From Ruminococcus sp. (GTDB lineage: Bacteria; Bacillota; Clostridia; Oscillospirales; Ruminococcaceae): a stretch of DNA of 35,131 nucleotides. The notes under the pieces are model-generated. The model saw only the letters and a program-made list of their open reading frames with translations. It did no database searches and was not told where the DNA came from. The stretch is from the NCBI GenBank assembly GCA_012718885.1, contig JAAYBK010000119.1, forward strand, positions 1-35,131, given 5' to 3'. Positions 8,569-17,320 of the stretch are shown one piece after another (within the stretch, counting starts at the first letter, position 1; each line of letters opens with the position of its first letter). Made by a program: the position numbers and the translations under genes.

Positions 8569-8592
8569 AAAGACCGGAAGGTTCCGGTCTTT
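8569..8592 (-). other. Near-perfect 11-bp hairpin in the rimP operon leader
   Basis: AAAGACCGGAA and TTCCGGTCTTT pair perfectly around a two-base centre. The element lies about 17-40 bases downstream of the predicted transcription start and 52 bases before the rimP start. On the minus strand it is followed by CGTTTATTATAG, which is T-rich but not a clean U-run. It could be an attenuator or an mRNA-stabilising stem at the 5' end of the operon. Confidence 0.6.
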
Positions 8593-8615
8593 AGCTTAAA
8601 CTATCATCATATAGT

Positions 8616-8644
8616 ATTATACCACCTGTTTTCGGAAAAATCAA
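8616..8644 (-). promoter_or_regulatory. Promoter of the rimP-nusA-infB operon
   Basis: On the minus strand TTGATT (8639-8644) is separated by exactly 17 bases from TATAAT (8616-8621), with TGG directly before the -10 box (extended -10). The predicted start is near 8609, about 90 bases upstream of rimP. It is the only strong promoter seen for the nine-gene operon. Confidence 0.82.
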
Positions 8645-8747
8645 GTGTTTTTTGAAAAAAATCCCGATTTTTTTGACTTTTCCGGTTCTGTCCATACTTT
8701 ATTCACAATTTTATGCGTATCAGGTGGATTTTTTTGCCTTTTTCCTC

Positions 8748-8776
8748 TTGCAAGATAACCTTATGTATGATATAAT
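8748..8776 (+). promoter_or_regulatory. Promoter of cellobiose phosphorylase
   Basis: TTGCAA (8748-8753), a 17-base spacer and TATAAT (8771-8776), with TGA before the -10 box. Transcription should start near 8783. The leader of about 70 bases contains an inverted repeat, GGGAA..TGAA at 8797-8807 with TTCATTCCC at 8816-8824, just upstream of the AAGGAG ribosome site (8835-8840). I saw no clear catabolite (cre) box. Confidence 0.78.
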
Positions 8777-8852
8777 AAAAGCAGTATTTTGCTGACGGGA
8801 AAATGAAAGGCGCTGTTCATTCCCTGAAGCCGAAAAGGAGTATGAATAAATT

Positions 8853-11267
8853 ATGCAGTACGGACATTTTGACCTTGAAAACAAAGAGTATGTCATCACT
8901 GATCCTGCGACCCCTGCACCCTGGGCGAATTATCTCGGAGACCCTGAATACGGTGCAATGATATCCAACAATGCGGCAGGCTACAGCTTCGTAAAATCCG
9001 GAGCAAACGGACGTATCTCACGTTTCCGCTTCAATTCCGATATGGCTCTGCCCGGACGCTACATCTACATCCGTGACAACGATTCCGCCGATTACTGGTC
9101 AGCTTCATGGCAGCCTGTAGGCAAGCCCCTTGACAAGTACAAGAGCGAATGCCGCCACGGTACAGCATATACGATAATTTCTGCCGAGTATGCCGGCATA
9201 AAGTCAGAGACTACATATTACGTTCCCTACGGAAAAACATATGAAGTTTGGCGTGCAAATATCACAAATAATTCCGACAAGGAGAGAAAACTCTCCGTTT
9301 TCGGCTTCGTTGAGTTCACAAACGAGCCCAACTATGAGCAGGATCAGGTAAACCTCCAGTATACCCTCTTCATTACACGTACAAGCTTCGAGGAGAACCG
9401 CATAATCCAGCATATGAACGAGAATACAGGCTTCGATGAGACCGGCTCCAACCACAAGGAGCGCTTCTTCGGAATGGTAGGACAGCCTGTTTCCGGATAC
9501 AACGGCTCTCTCAGCAACTTCATCGGCCCATACAGAACATTCTCAAACCCTATTGCTGTTGAAAAAGGAAAGTGTGACGGAGTCATGAACTTCAACTCCA
9601 ATTCCTGCGGCGCTCTCCAGAGCGACATCACTCTTGCTCCCGGCGAGACAAAGGAATTCATCTTCATCATGGGACAGAGAAACAGTGCCGAGGCAGCAGC
9701 TATCCTCGACGAGTACAAGACTGCCGGCAAGGTAGACGCTGAGGTAAAGCAGCTCAGAGACTACTGGCACAGCCAGCTCGAAAACTTCCAGGTAGAGACT
9801 CCTTCAGAGGAGTTCAACAATATGATAAATGTATGGAACGCTTACCAGTGCTTCATCACATTCATCTGGTCAAGAGCAGCTTCATTCGTATACTGCGGCC
9901 TCCGCAACGGCTACGGCTACCGTGATACAGTTCAGGACATCCAGGGTATCATCCACCTTGCTCCTGAAATGGCAGCAGACAAGATCCGCTTCATGCTCTC
10001 CGCTCAGGTAAGCAACGGCGGCGGTCTCCCGCTTGTTAAGTTCAACCACAACGCCGGTCACGAGACCTGCCCTGACGAGAACGACGAGCACAGCGTTTAC
10101 GCTAAGGAGACAGGACATCCTTCATACCGTGCAGACGACGCTCTCTGGCTCTTCCCCACTATCGTAAAGTACCTCGGTGAAAGCGGAAACAAGGCTTTCC
10201 TGGACGAGGTCATCACATATGCAGAAGAGGGCGGCGGTGAGGCTACCGTTTACGAGCACCTCAAGAACGCTATCCGCTTCTCTATGGAGCGTCTTGGCAG
10301 CCACGATATGCCTGCCGGTCTCCACGCTGACTGGAACGACTGTCTCCGTCTTGGAGCACAGGGCGAATCAACATTCGTTGCATTCCAGCTCTACTACGCT
10401 ATGAACGTTATGAAGGAGCTGGCAGAGCTGAAGAACGACAGCGAATACTCAGCTTACATCGACGGCGTAAAAGCAAAGCTTGCTGATGCACTCGGAAAGT
10501 GCTGGGATGACGACAGATTCATCCGTGGTATCCGTGAAGACGGCGTTGTCGTAGGTGCAAAGAAGGATCCCGAGGCAAATATGTGGCTCAACCCACAGAG
10601 CTGGTCCGTTATCTCACGCTTTGCTTCCGACGAGCAGGCTGAAAAGGCTATGCGCAGCGTTCACGATATACTCAATACACCTTACGGTGCAAAGCTTCTT
10701 GATCCGCCTTATAAGTACCACCACTTTGAAGGTGCTCTCATGCAGGTATTCAACCTTGACACAAAGGAAAACGGCGGTATCTTCTCACAGTCACAGGGCT
10801 GGCTGATACTTGCTGAGGCTCTCCTCGGCCACGGCGACCGTGCATTCGAGTACTTCATGGAGAGCTCACCTGCTGCTATGAACGACAAGGCTGAGATAAG
10901 AGTTATGGAGCCGTATGTACACGGCCAGTTCACAGAGTCAAAGGCTTCTCCTTACGAGGGACGTTCACACGTTCACTGGCTCACAGGTACAGCTTCAACA
11001 GTCATGGTTGGCTGCGTAGAGGGTATCTGCGGTATGAGACCTGATCTTGACGGACTTCTTATCGATCCTTCTATCCCTGCTTCATGGGACGGCTTCAAGA
11101 TCCGCAAGAACTTCCGTGGAAAGAAGCTCAACATCACTATCGACAACTCCGCACACGTACAGAGCGGCGTAAAGAGCGTTACTCTCAACGGAACAAAACT
11201 GGACAGCAATTATATCCCCGCAGACAAGCTTGCCGACACAAACGAGATCACTGTAGTATTCGGCTGA
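8853..11267 (+). CDS. cbpA: GH94 cellobiose phosphorylase
   Basis: This enzyme splits cellobiose with phosphate into glucose and glucose 1-phosphate, saving one ATP per disaccharide, and acts in the cytoplasm on imported cellulose fragments. The 804-residue length and the start (MQYGHFDLENKEYVITDPAT..PWANYLG) match GH94 cellobiose phosphorylases, including rumen Ruminococcus ones. The N-terminal beta-sandwich occupies roughly the first 300 residues. The alpha/alpha-barrel follows, with YCGLRNGYGYRDTVQD, the ADWNDC segment at 492-497 where the family's general-acid Asp lies, and the phosphate-side YEGRSHVHWLTGTAS near 698-712. No signal peptide is seen. It has its own promoter and precedes a small membrane-protein gene by about 40 bases. 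A related GH94 specificity (cellodextrin) is less likely given the length and N-terminus. Confidence 0.93.
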   Translation: MQYGHFDLENKEYVITDPATPAPWANYLGDPEYGAMISNNAAGYSFVKSGANGRISRFRFNSDMALPGRYIYIRDNDSADYWSASWQPVGKPLDKYKSECRHGTAYTIISAEYAGIKSETTYYVPYGKTYEVWRANITNNSDKERKLSVFGFVEFTNEPNYEQDQVNLQYTLFITRTSFEENRIIQHMNENTGFDETGSNHKERFFGMVGQPVSGYNGSLSNFIGPYRTFSNPIAVEKGKCDGVMNFNSNSCGALQSDITLAPGETKEFIFIMGQRNSAEAAAILDEYKTAGKVDAEVKQLRDYWHSQLENFQVETPSEEFNNMINVWNAYQCFITFIWSRAASFVYCGLRNGYGYRDTVQDIQGIIHLAPEMAADKIRFMLSAQVSNGGGLPLVKFNHNAGHETCPDENDEHSVYAKETGHPSYRADDALWLFPTIVKYLGESGNKAFLDEVITYAEEGGGEATVYEHLKNAIRFSMERLGSHDMPAGLHADWNDCLRLGAQGESTFVAFQLYYAMNVMKELAELKNDSEYSAYIDGVKAKLADALGKCWDDDRFIRGIREDGVVVGAKKDPEANMWLNPQSWSVISRFASDEQAEKAMRSVHDILNTPYGAKLLDPPYKYHHFEGALMQVFNLDTKENGGIFSQSQGWLILAEALLGHGDRAFEYFMESSPAAMNDKAEIRVMEPYVHGQFTESKASPYEGRSHVHWLTGTASTVMVGCVEGICGMRPDLDGLLIDPSIPASWDGFKIRKNFRGKKLNITIDNSAHVQSGVKSVTLNGTKLDSNYIPADKLADTNEITVVFG

Positions 11268-11308
11268 TCTCACTTAGCTGAGCACAGAGGTGCTCCGGGA
11301 GGTATGCC

Positions 11309-11698
11309 ATGAAAGATAAGCTGCTGAAAAAGATCGCCGATATCAGGAAATTCCTGCTGAATCCTCATCTTGTGCTTTGTTATGCCATAGCGTGGATAAT
11401 CACCAACGGCTGGGCATACATCGGCATCGGAGTCGGTTCATACTATGATATAGAATGGCTGAAAAACATATCGGTAGCATATCTTGCAATACTATGGTCC
11501 CCCTTCTGCTTTGAGCTTATAGCAACACTTATAATCACCATTGCCCTTATGAAGCACCTTTTTCCACAGGATAAGGAAACGCTGAAAAGGATACAGGTGT
11601 ATTACAGGTACTACAGGCTGAAAGTCAGAGCATCTAAACGCAAAAAGCGTGAAAAGCGAGAAGAACGGCTTGCAAAATTGAATATACGGCACAAATGA
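11309..11698 (+). CDS. Small membrane protein of unknown function
   Basis: I do not recognise this 129-residue protein. Two or three hydrophobic helices are visible, at about residues 22-46 (VLCYAIAWIITNGWAYIGIG) and 52-85 (LAILWSPFCFELIATLIITI). A strongly basic C-terminal tail follows (SKRKKREKREERLAKLNIRHK-type), suggesting a cytoplasmic Lys/Arg end on a membrane anchor. The ATG at 11309 has GGGAGG six bases upstream. A small hairpin, GAGCAC/GTGCTC at 11280-11295, lies between it and the cellobiose phosphorylase stop, which is about 40 bases away, so the two genes are probably co-transcribed. A link to cellobiose use is only implied by position. Confidence 0.75.
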   Translation: MKDKLLKKIADIRKFLLNPHLVLCYAIAWIITNGWAYIGIGVGSYYDIEWLKNISVAYLAILWSPFCFELIATLIITIALMKHLFPQDKETLKRIQVYYRYYRLKVRASKRKKREKREERLAKLNIRHK

Positions 11699-11701
11699 TG
11701 A

Positions 11702-11744
11702 AAGAGCCGGGACTATAAGCACAGTGCTTACAGTCCCGGCTCTT
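11702..11744. terminator. Bidirectional terminator between convergent genes
   Basis: AAGAGCCGGGACT (11702-11714) pairs perfectly with AGTCCCGGCTCTT (11732-11744), and the stem is prolonged by TAAGCAC/GTGCTTA around a tiny loop. The sequence is T-rich on both sides (plus: ATTTATTCTTCTG; minus: CATCATTTG). It sits between the plus-strand small membrane gene and the minus-strand lipoprotein gene, so it can end both transcripts. Confidence 0.85.
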
Positions 11745-11750
11745 ATGGAT

Positions 11751-12611
11751 TTATTCTTCTGTTTTTTTGGTAAGGTCTGGCATTGTACCGTCGCCGTCCA
11801 GCGGGATGGAATTGCCGTCCTCGTCATAGAACACGATATTGTCCACATAGATATTGGACTTATTCTCGCTTCCCCAGCGCATAATCAGGAAGTTTGCACC
11901 CTCCATAGTCTCATCCCAGCACTGTCCGCTGCTTGCGAGCAGGAACTTGAATTCCTGGTGGATAGGGCCGGAATACTCAAAATCGTACTCGCCTCCCTCG
12001 AAGTCCTTGAAGCCGAACCATTTATTCTTGCCGTCACTGTCCAGCTTTGCTGTAGAAGAACCGCCGCCGCCGCAGATAGTACCCGGAACAGTTTTCAGCT
12101 CACCGTTCTCGTCCGTATACTCCTGTGCAACAGCATCGGCATAAAAGTCGAACTCTATGCTCTTCACCTTGGCAAGGTTCTCCTTACCTATGAGCGGAGC
12201 TGCGTATATAGCTATCTTCTGCACTTTACCTTCCATTGGAGTGGTAAAATCGTCGGTGAATTTCAGCATCTTGTTTCCTGCCAGCTCAGCAACAGAGACC
12301 TCACCCTTTGCACAGAACTCGTCATCATCGATTATCTGTACGAAAGCGCAGTTGTCATCGTCGAAGGTAACTGTATTCGGATCGGAAGCTTCTGCCGGAA
12401 CGGGAGGTATAAGTTCCTCGGTAGTGGCTTCGGTAACGTCTTCTGTTACTGCATCTGTGATATCATCAGCAGTTGTATCAGCAGCCGTTGTATCCTGAAC
12501 GGCAGTTGTTTCTGTGCTGCTCTCAGAGGAACTGTCCTTGCTGCCGCAGGAAAACACCAGTGCAGCGGAAGTAACGGCCATAAGGCCGGCAATAATCTTT
12601 TTATACATCAT
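11751..12611 (-). CDS. Secreted lipoprotein with Thr-rich linker, unknown function
   Basis: The protein starts MMYKKIIAGLMAVTSAALVFSC, a lipoprotein signal whose Cys near residue 22 would be lipidated and anchored outside the membrane. A low-complexity linker rich in Thr, Asp, Ser and Glu follows to about residue 70. The rest forms one beta-rich domain with aromatic strands (FDFYAD, NKWFGFKDFEGGEYDFEYSG, FLIMRWGSENKSNIYVDNIVFYDEDG). The last stretch resembles the closing strand of galactose-binding-like carbohydrate modules, but this is only a fold impression. The double ATG at 12611/12608 with AGAGG eight bases upstream sets the start (286 residues); a longer frame exists upstream but lacks a ribosome site. 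It has its own promoter and ends in the shared terminator. A role in surface glycan contact is possible but unproven. Confidence 0.83.
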   Translation of the reverse strand: MMYKKIIAGLMAVTSAALVFSCGSKDSSSESSTETTAVQDTTAADTTADDITDAVTEDVTEATTEELIPPVPAEASDPNTVTFDDDNCAFVQIIDDDEFCAKGEVSVAELAGNKMLKFTDDFTTPMEGKVQKIAIYAAPLIGKENLAKVKSIEFDFYADAVAQEYTDENGELKTVPGTICGGGGSSTAKLDSDGKNKWFGFKDFEGGEYDFEYSGPIHQEFKFLLASSGQCWDETMEGANFLIMRWGSENKSNIYVDNIVFYDEDGNSIPLDGDGTMPDLTKKTEE

Positions 12612-12661
12612 TTTTATTACCTCTTTTTGTTCTTTGTCATACAAGCGTTTTGTTTACACTC

Positions 12662-12690
12662 ATTTTATCACAGATATATTAATTTGTCAA
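12662..12690 (-). promoter_or_regulatory. Promoter of the lipoprotein gene
   Basis: Minus strand: TTGACA (12685-12690), 17-base spacer, TAAAAT (12662-12667), with TGA before the -10 box. The predicted start near 12655 lies about 45 bases before the ATG pair. Confidence 0.8.
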
Positions 12691-12723
12691 TCATTTTTGC
12701 TATAATGTTTTTTTATGCCGATA

Positions 12724-15700
12724 TTATTTTTTCCTATTCTCGTAGACTATCTCCACAACGTCCTTCATCATATCGAACGGGCGAATCTTCGGGGATATTT
12801 TTACCGAAACATAGGACTTTCCGGCGCCGTTGAAAGTTATCCTGCCCTTGTAAGAAGCGGAAAGTCCGGCTATCTGCTCAGTTGAGAGATATTCGGTATA
12901 AAAGTACATAGCGCCGTTTTTCTGAGAGATCTCAGTTATTCCCATATGAGCAGCCTTGTTCCTCAGCAATGAAACGTCAATAAGTCCTACCACAGATTTC
13001 GGCGGTTCACCATAACGGTCTATGAGCTCGTCTATCAGGTCAGTCTTATCGCTGTCCTCATTAACAGTCATTATCTTGCGGTAGATATCGATACGCTGAT
13101 TCAGGCTCGGTATATATTTCTCAGGGATATGTGCGTCGATCTGTATATCCACGAGACATTCCGGGATCTTCTCCGGTCTCTCGCCCTTTTCCTCCGCAAT
13201 AGCCTCCGAAAGCAGCTTCAGGTACATATCGTATCCGACCGCCTCCATATGTCCGTGCTGACGGCCGCCGAGGATACTTCCGGCACCTCTTATCTCAAGG
13301 TCACGGAGAGCGATACGGAATCCGCTTCCGAACTGAGTGAACTCCTTCATGGCGTTCAGTCTCTTTGTGGCTATCTCAGTCAGCACCTTGTCACGCTTAT
13401 AGGTGAAGAAAGCATAGCCCCTGCGGTTCGAGCGTCCCACACGGCCACGAAGCTGATAGAGCTGCGAAAGGCCGAAGCGGTCAGCATCCTCTATGATAAG
13501 CGTATTAACATTCGGAACATCAACGCCGGTCTCTATGATGGTAGTGCAGACCAGTATATCTATCTCGTGCTCCACAAGCTGCTCCCAGATATCGGACATA
13601 TCGTCCTCGCTCATCTGACCGTGTGCATAGGCTATACGTGCATCTGGAAGAAACTCCTGAAGCTTTGCAACACAGCCCTGTATTGTCTCCACACGGTTAT
13701 GGATGTAGTAGACCTGTCCCCCACGGCGAAGCTCACGGACTATCGCCTGAACTATAGTGCCAACGTTATACTCTATCACATAGGTCTGCACCGGATATCT
13801 GTCCTGAGGCGGCTCCTCGATGACGGACATATCACGTATGCCACTCATAGCCATATTAAGGGTACGGGGGATAGGTGTAGCGGAGAGCATGAGCACATCA
13901 ACTCCGGTAAAGCTCTCCTTGAATTTCTCCTTGTGTGCAACGCCGAAGCGCTGCTCCTCATCGATTATGGCAAGTCCCATATCCTTGAACACCACCGACT
14001 TCTGTATTATCTTATGTGTACCGATGATAAGGTCGATGCGTCCCTGCTTCAGCTTTTTGATGATCTCCTCCTGCTGTTTGGGAGAGCGGTATCTGCTGAG
14101 CAGCTCTATATTTACAGGGAAGTGCTCGAATCTGCGGATCGCAGTCTGGTAGTGCTGATATGCAAGAACAGTGGTAGGCGCAAGGATAGCGCACTGCTTT
14201 CCTGCCATAACGCACTTCATAGCCGCACGGAGAGCCACCTCTGTTTTTCCGAAGCCAACATCTCCGCAGAGAAGGCGCTCCATAGGTCTTGCTCTCTCCA
14301 TATCCGCCTTTATCTCGGCAATTGATGTAAGCTGATCGTCGGTCTCCACATATGGGAAGCGCTCCTCAAAATCACGCTGCATCTCATCATCAGGATAGAA
14401 GGCAAAGCCCTGACTCTTCTCACGCTTTGCGTAGAGTGCAATGAGCTCATGTGCCATATCCTTTACGGCTTTCTTGACATTGCTTCTTGTCCTCTGCCAT
14501 TCATTGGAGCTGAGCTTGTTGAGCTTAACGCCGCTGTCATCACGGGGACCGATGTACTTTGACACCATATCAAGCTGAGTTACCGGTATATAAAGCTTAT
14601 CTGTACCGGCATACTGAATGGTGATATAGTCCTTGGTAACGCCGTCCATTTCCAGCTTGCGTATGCCGATGAAGCGGCCTATACCATGTCCGGAATGAAC
14701 TACAAGGTCGCCCTCGGTGATATCCGCAAGGGAGCGTATCTCCTCAGCCTTGTTCTTCTTTTTCCTGCGCTTGCGGACAGAGGAATCCAATGCTCTGCCC
14801 TGAGTTATGAGCACAGTCTTGTTTTCAGGGTATTCAAATCCGCCGGCGAAGCTTCCGGACATGAGCATAACTCTTCCCGGAGCCGGCTCAGCTCCTGACG
14901 AGAGCAGGTCACAGGGAACCCTCTCATCGGCAAGATCCTGCTGTATTATCGGCAGAGTTTTTTCGCTTCCGGCTGCAAGCAGCATCCGGCAGCCTCTGCG
15001 CTTATACTCTGACAGATCCTCCACAAGCTGCTTCATATCTCCGCTCCACGGGGCAGTCTGAATTGCCTCGAAGCTTACCAGCCGGCGGAAGTCGATACGC
15101 TCGCCGCCCTGCATGAAGCTGCTTATGTACAGGCAGACCTTCTTTGAGGCGATATGCTGTATCTCAGGCAGCTCCAGCACATATCCGTCCAGTCCCTTGC
15201 AGAGCTGGCCGTCCTCGATGAGTATCTTCACATCCTCGTTGAATCGTGAGGATATTCCTGCGGCAGAATCCATGACCTCGGAGTAATCGCTGAAAAGCAC
15301 TGCTCCGTCGATATAGTCAAATATTGTAGTAGGCTCGCCGTACACCAGCGGATAATACTTGACACCGTGGGCGAGTATCTCACCGGCTCTGAGCCTGTTC
15401 ACATCCGAACCAAGGTGTTCACGCACCTGCTCCATGTGCTTGCCTCTTACCTTTTTTGCAAGGGCTTCTATCTTGTCCGCCAGCTCATTGCCGTCATACA
15501 GCACCTCGCAGGCCGGTGATATGCTCACGCTTTCAAGAGGATCGGTGCGGCGCTGGGAATCGGTATCGAATTCCGAGATACTGTCTATCTCGTCTCCCCA
15601 CAGCTCTATACGCACCGGCTTATCAGCCTGGACAGGAAAAATATCCACTATCGAACCTCTCACAGAGAACTGCGAAGCACCCTCAACCTTTTCACAGCGC

Positions 15701-16182
15701 TGATATCCGCTCTTTGCAAGTGTAAGGCAGAGCTGCTTCAGGTCTATCTCCTGGCCTGCTGAGAGCTCTGTTCCGGCGGCTATCAGCACTCCCACAGGGA
15801 TGACCGGCTGCATTACCGCTTCAATGCTTCCGCATATGATACTGCACTGTCCCTTCACCGCACGGCTCATTGCGGATATACGCATATGCTCGTACTCGTG
15901 ATTGGAGCTGTCAACCGGAGTGAAGACAAGTTCCTTTGAGGGGAAGAGCACAGCATTTTCTCCTCCGGTCATGGTATTGACATCATCGCAGAGTTTTTTT
16001 GCCTCTGCTTCCGTACCGGTTATAACGAGATGGATCTTTCCCTCCGGCAGGGAGCTTATGAGCTGAGCTCTGTGTATATGGGAAAGCCCCGTCACAGAGA
16101 CGGGTGATATCCTTTTATCTATGGCCTCCGCTATACTTTTATAGCCGGAAAGCTCTGTAAATAGTGCCTTAAAAATATTCAT
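12724..16182 (-). CDS. mfd: Transcription-repair coupling factor Mfd
   Basis: Mfd removes RNA polymerase stalled at DNA damage and recruits UvrA. The 1152-residue length is normal. The UvrB-like N-terminal module is present (LPEGKIHLVITGTEAEAKKL). It is followed by the RNA-polymerase-interacting domain (GDLVVHSGHGIGRFIGI), then the translocase with Walker A GDVGFGKTEVA near residue 640, DEEQRFG near 739 and the SATPIPRTL motif. Further helicase motifs include TTIIETGVDVPNVNT and QLRGRVGRSNRRGYA. The C-terminal TRCF domain closes the protein. It follows pth after about 35 bases, the common pth-mfd pair of Gram-positives. No hairpin terminator is obvious after its stop; the lipoprotein promoter lies immediately downstream. 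Confidence 0.98.
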   Translation of the reverse strand: MNIFKALFTELSGYKSIAEAIDKRISPVSVTGLSHIHRAQLISSLPEGKIHLVITGTEAEAKKLCDDVNTMTGGENAVLFPSKELVFTPVDSSNHEYEHMRISAMSRAVKGQCSIICGSIEAVMQPVIPVGVLIAAGTELSAGQEIDLKQLCLTLAKSGYQRCEKVEGASQFSVRGSIVDIFPVQADKPVRIELWGDEIDSISEFDTDSQRRTDPLESVSISPACEVLYDGNELADKIEALAKKVRGKHMEQVREHLGSDVNRLRAGEILAHGVKYYPLVYGEPTTIFDYIDGAVLFSDYSEVMDSAAGISSRFNEDVKILIEDGQLCKGLDGYVLELPEIQHIASKKVCLYISSFMQGGERIDFRRLVSFEAIQTAPWSGDMKQLVEDLSEYKRRGCRMLLAAGSEKTLPIIQQDLADERVPCDLLSSGAEPAPGRVMLMSGSFAGGFEYPENKTVLITQGRALDSSVRKRRKKKNKAEEIRSLADITEGDLVVHSGHGIGRFIGIRKLEMDGVTKDYITIQYAGTDKLYIPVTQLDMVSKYIGPRDDSGVKLNKLSSNEWQRTRSNVKKAVKDMAHELIALYAKREKSQGFAFYPDDEMQRDFEERFPYVETDDQLTSIAEIKADMERARPMERLLCGDVGFGKTEVALRAAMKCVMAGKQCAILAPTTVLAYQHYQTAIRRFEHFPVNIELLSRYRSPKQQEEIIKKLKQGRIDLIIGTHKIIQKSVVFKDMGLAIIDEEQRFGVAHKEKFKESFTGVDVLMLSATPIPRTLNMAMSGIRDMSVIEEPPQDRYPVQTYVIEYNVGTIVQAIVRELRRGGQVYYIHNRVETIQGCVAKLQEFLPDARIAYAHGQMSEDDMSDIWEQLVEHEIDILVCTTIIETGVDVPNVNTLIIEDADRFGLSQLYQLRGRVGRSNRRGYAFFTYKRDKVLTEIATKRLNAMKEFTQFGSGFRIALRDLEIRGAGSILGGRQHGHMEAVGYDMYLKLLSEAIAEEKGERPEKIPECLVDIQIDAHIPEKYIPSLNQRIDIYRKIMTVNEDSDKTDLIDELIDRYGEPPKSVVGLIDVSLLRNKAAHMGITEISQKNGAMYFYTEYLSTEQIAGLSASYKGRITFNGAGKSYVSVKISPKIRPFDMMKDVVEIVYENRKK

Positions 16183-16217
16183 TCTGCATCTCCGTATGAC
16201 ATTTCATCATCTTCTGC

Positions 16218-16844
16218 TCAGGAATTGAACTTGTTCATTGCCTCATCAGTCTTATCCTGCACCATGAGCTTTATGCACTCGCAGGCATTTTTCACGGACT
16301 GGCTCATCTTCTCCGAATCCTCCTTGCCGAACTTTCCAAGCACCCATTTTGCCAGGTCGTAATCCGGATGAGGCTTCTTGCCAACTCCCATTTTTATGCG
16401 CGGATAATCGTCCCGGCCGGTAAACTCGCAAATGCTCCTGAGACCGTTATGGCCGCCGTGGCTGCCCTTCCTGCGGATACGCAGCTTGCCCGGGTCAAGG
16501 GATATATCATCGCATACTACTATAAGATGCGTAGGATCTATCTTATAGAACTCCAGCGCCTGAACAACTGCCTCACCGCTGTTGTTCATATATGTGGTAG
16601 GCTTCAGCAACAGGCAGCGCTTGCCGCCGATAGTCACATCGGCAGTCTTTCCCTTAAAGCGCAGGCGGTCTATCTTTGTGCCCAGCTCCTCGGCAAGAGC
16701 GTCCAGCACCATAAATCCGGCATTGTGTCTTGTATTCTCATACTCCATTCCCGGATTGCCAAGGCCGGTTATCACATATTCTATTTTACCACCGGCAGAG
16801 GTCGGATTTGAGGAAATACGGTCGAATATATCAAAAATGCTCAT
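16218..16844 (-). CDS. pth: Peptidyl-tRNA hydrolase
   Basis: Pth releases tRNA from prematurely dropped peptidyl-tRNA. Key elements: VITGLGNPGMEYENTRHNAGF with the catalytic His at residue 40, KPTTYMNNSGEAV, and DDISLDPGKLRIRRKGSHGGHNGLRSI. The C-terminal helix ends near MNKFNS. Compared with E. coli the protein has about 20 extra N-terminal residues (MSIFDIFDRISSNPTSAGG) before the first strand; an internal start would need a non-ATG codon, so the extension is probably real. It lies 11 bases after the GNAT gene and before mfd in one operon. Confidence 0.96.
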   Translation of the reverse strand: MSIFDIFDRISSNPTSAGGKIEYVITGLGNPGMEYENTRHNAGFMVLDALAEELGTKIDRLRFKGKTADVTIGGKRCLLLKPTTYMNNSGEAVVQALEFYKIDPTHLIVVCDDISLDPGKLRIRRKGSHGGHNGLRSICEFTGRDDYPRIKMGVGKKPHPDYDLAKWVLGKFGKEDSEKMSQSVKNACECIKLMVQDKTDEAMNKFNS

Positions 16845-16855
16845 AGCAGTTCTCC

Positions 16856-17320
16856 TTAAAATACAAATTTCATGCTGTGATACTTGTTTACAGCATCCGC
16901 AAAGCCCAGCTTCTTATACAGAGGATAGCCGTCCTCAGTGGCTTTCAGCTCCACATAGTCAAGTCCCATTGCTTTTGCGTCATCAAGCAGTTCCTTCATA
17001 AGTTTTCCGGCAATGCCCTGTCTGCGGAACGGCTCTTCCGTATAGACATTGAGGACAGTGCCCGTAAGCCCGTTGAGGAAATCCGGATTTGCCGGCTTTT
17101 CAGTCACAAGCAGGAAACAGCAGCTTACGATATGCTCCTCATTTCTTGCGGTATAGACAAAGAGCTCCTTATCCAGCCGGCGCATATAGTAGTCCGGCAG
17201 GCTTGCTGAAATACGCCCTTTCTCTTCCTCAGAAAGGCCGCCGTGATCCTCAGCAAGATACTCCAGCCGCAGCCGAACAAGCTCCGGTATATCATCTGTT
17301 CCAGCTTTGCCGAATATCAT
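16856..17320 (-). CDS. GNAT family N-acetyltransferase
   Basis: The 154-residue protein fits a single GNAT domain, which transfers an acetyl group from acetyl-CoA to an amine. The acetyl-CoA loop appears as RRQGIAGKLMKELLDDAK around residues 97-114, preceded by the core strand GTVLNVYTEEPF. The C-terminal region (LKATEDGYPLYKKLGF) is the usual motif B. The N-terminus (GKAGTDDIPELVRLRLEYL) is typical of small unassigned GNATs. The ATG overlaps the PHP phosphatase stop by four bases and pth follows after 11 bases. The substrate is unknown; a ribosomal or antibiotic target cannot be told apart. Confidence 0.87.
   Translation of the reverse strand: MIFGKAGTDDIPELVRLRLEYLAEDHGGLSEEEKGRISASLPDYYMRRLDKELFVYTARNEEHIVSCCFLLVTEKPANPDFLNGLTGTVLNVYTEEPFRRQGIAGKLMKELLDDAKAMGLDYVELKATEDGYPLYKKLGFADAVNKYHSMKFVF

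Noticed and set aside
11724-12833. 369-residue plus-strand frame opposite the lipoprotein gene
   Set aside because: The lipoprotein on the minus strand has a promoter, ribosome site, lipobox and terminator. The plus frame is Cys/Leu-rich antisense of its Thr/Asp-rich linker and crosses the shared terminator and promoter.
13129-14325. 398-residue plus-strand frame opposite mfd
   Set aside because: Lies wholly within well-conserved mfd coding sequence, has no start signals and no recognisable motif.
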